From Opitutia bacterium (lineage in GTDB: Bacteria > Verrucomicrobiota > Verrucomicrobiae > Opitutales > UBA953): a DNA stretch of 7,189 nucleotides. Shown here piece by piece: positions 6,768 through 7,189 of this stretch (positions within the stretch are counted from its first letter, which is position 1; each line of letters opens with the position of its first letter). Location: positions 1 to 7,189 of the forward strand of contig CANHZL010000046.1 in assembly GCA_947465345.1 (NCBI GenBank), in the 5' to 3' direction. Under the pieces are notes generated by a model, which was not told the DNA's origin, searched no databases, and saw only the letters and a list, made by a program, of their open reading frames with translations. Position numbers and translations under genes: made by a program.

Positions 6768-6785
6768 GGGGTTGAGAATGACCCC
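6768..6785 (+). promoter_or_regulatory. Small hairpin abutting the ispG start codon
   Basis: GGGGT (6768-6772) can pair with ACCCC (6781-6785) around the 8-nt loop TGAGAATG, and the second arm ends directly at the ispG ATG. If formed in the mRNA it would sit in the ribosome-binding area and could lower initiation. The stem is only 5 bp, so chance formation in GC-rich DNA is possible. Confidence 0.3.
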
Positions 6786-7189
6786 ATGCCCTCGGACTAC
6801 TGTCCCTCCCGCCACCGCACGGTCCGCCGCCTCACCCGCGTCGTGAACGTGGGCGACGTGGCCGTGGGCGGAGCAAACCCGATCCGGCTCCAGTCGATGA
6901 CGACCTCCGACACCGAGGATGTCGCGGCGACCGTGGCGCAGGCGATCCGGCTCGCGGAGGCGGGTTGCGAGATCATCCGCATCACAGCCCCGAACAAGGC
7001 CGCGGCCAGCGCGCTCAAGGACATCCACCGGCAGTTCCGCGCGGCGGGCTTCAATCAGCCGCTGGTCGCCGACGTCCACTTTCTCCCGGTCGCCGCCATG
7101 GAAGCGGTCGAACACGTGGAGAAGGTCCGCGTGAACCCGGGCAACTACGCCGACAAGAAGAAGTTCGCGGTGCTGGAATACACCGACGC
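6786..7189 (+). CDS. ispG: (E)-4-hydroxy-3-methylbut-2-enyl-diphosphate synthase (IspG/GcpE), N-terminal part
   Basis: IspG is a [4Fe-4S] enzyme that reductively opens MEcPP to HMBPP, the penultimate MEP-pathway step. The visible 134 complete codons start at the ATG at 6786 and are cut by the right window edge. They read MPSDYCPSRHRTVRRLTRVV, then VNVGDVAVGGANPIRLQSMTT at 20-40 (the typical IspG N-terminus), AGCEIIRITAPN at 59-70, PLVADVHF at 92-99 and KVRVNPGNYADKKKF at 113-127. The last motif and the phrase RITAPN resemble the long three-domain IspG of plants, Chlamydia and Bacteroidetes, which has an extra domain between the TIM barrel and the iron-sulfur domain, rather than the short E. 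coli form. The iron-sulfur cysteines would lie outside the window. The gene follows the hydrolase by 42 bp. Confidence 0.93.
   Translation, partial: MPSDYCPSRHRTVRRLTRVVNVGDVAVGGANPIRLQSMTTSDTEDVAATVAQAIRLAEAGCEIIRITAPNKAAASALKDIHRQFRAAGFNQPLVADVHFLPVAAMEAVEHVEKVRVNPGNYADKKKFAVLEYTD

Noticed and set aside
5835..7115. A 426-codon open frame on the minus strand
   Set aside because: It is antisense to the hydrolase and ispG genes, which have clear family motifs. Its Arg/Asp/Val/Gly-rich low-complexity translation is typical of a GC-rich shadow frame.

Overview
The window is a compact bacterial chromosome segment of high GC content, about two thirds GC in most genes. It has no rRNA, tRNA, CRISPR array, insertion sequence or prophage. 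The gene content suggests a Verrucomicrobiota-like (PVC or broad Bacteroidota-side) bacterium. The evidence is an IspG N-terminus matching the long, plant/Chlamydia/Bacteroidetes-type enzyme, a tiny AURKAIP1/COX24-type basic protein, and start codons without recognisable Shine-Dalgarno sequences. The phylum is an inference from these signs only; no marker gene was searched.

Two divergent gene groups leave a 117-bp shared intergenic region (2399-2515). Leftward (minus strand) lie queF (preQ0 reductase, queuosine pathway), xerC/xerD-type tyrosine recombinase, ispE (CDP-ME kinase, MEP pathway) and a tiny basic AURKAIP1/COX24-domain gene cut by the left window edge. The queF stop and the recombinase GTG start overlap by 4 nt, and the other gaps are about 30-50 bp, so this looks like one operon. 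Rightward (plus strand) lie dxr (DXP reductoisomerase), rseP (site-2 membrane protease, unusually long), a Tat-exported metallo-beta-lactamase-fold hydrolase resembling methyl parathion hydrolase, and the start of ispG, cut by the right edge.

Three MEP isoprenoid-precursor enzymes (IspE, Dxr, IspG) therefore sit within 7 kb on the two arms. dxr-rseP-ispG is a widespread bacterial gene order. Here it is interrupted by the hydrolase gene, preceded by a G-rich/C-rich long inverted repeat (5572-5649) with G-quadruplex potential. That repeat is the most unusual non-coding structure in the window. I see no clearly new multi-gene system. The points most worth a second look are the G-rich inverted repeat, the tiny ribosome-associated-type protein, the variant and enlarged RseP, the inserted exported hydrolase, and the lower GC and different codon use of ispE.
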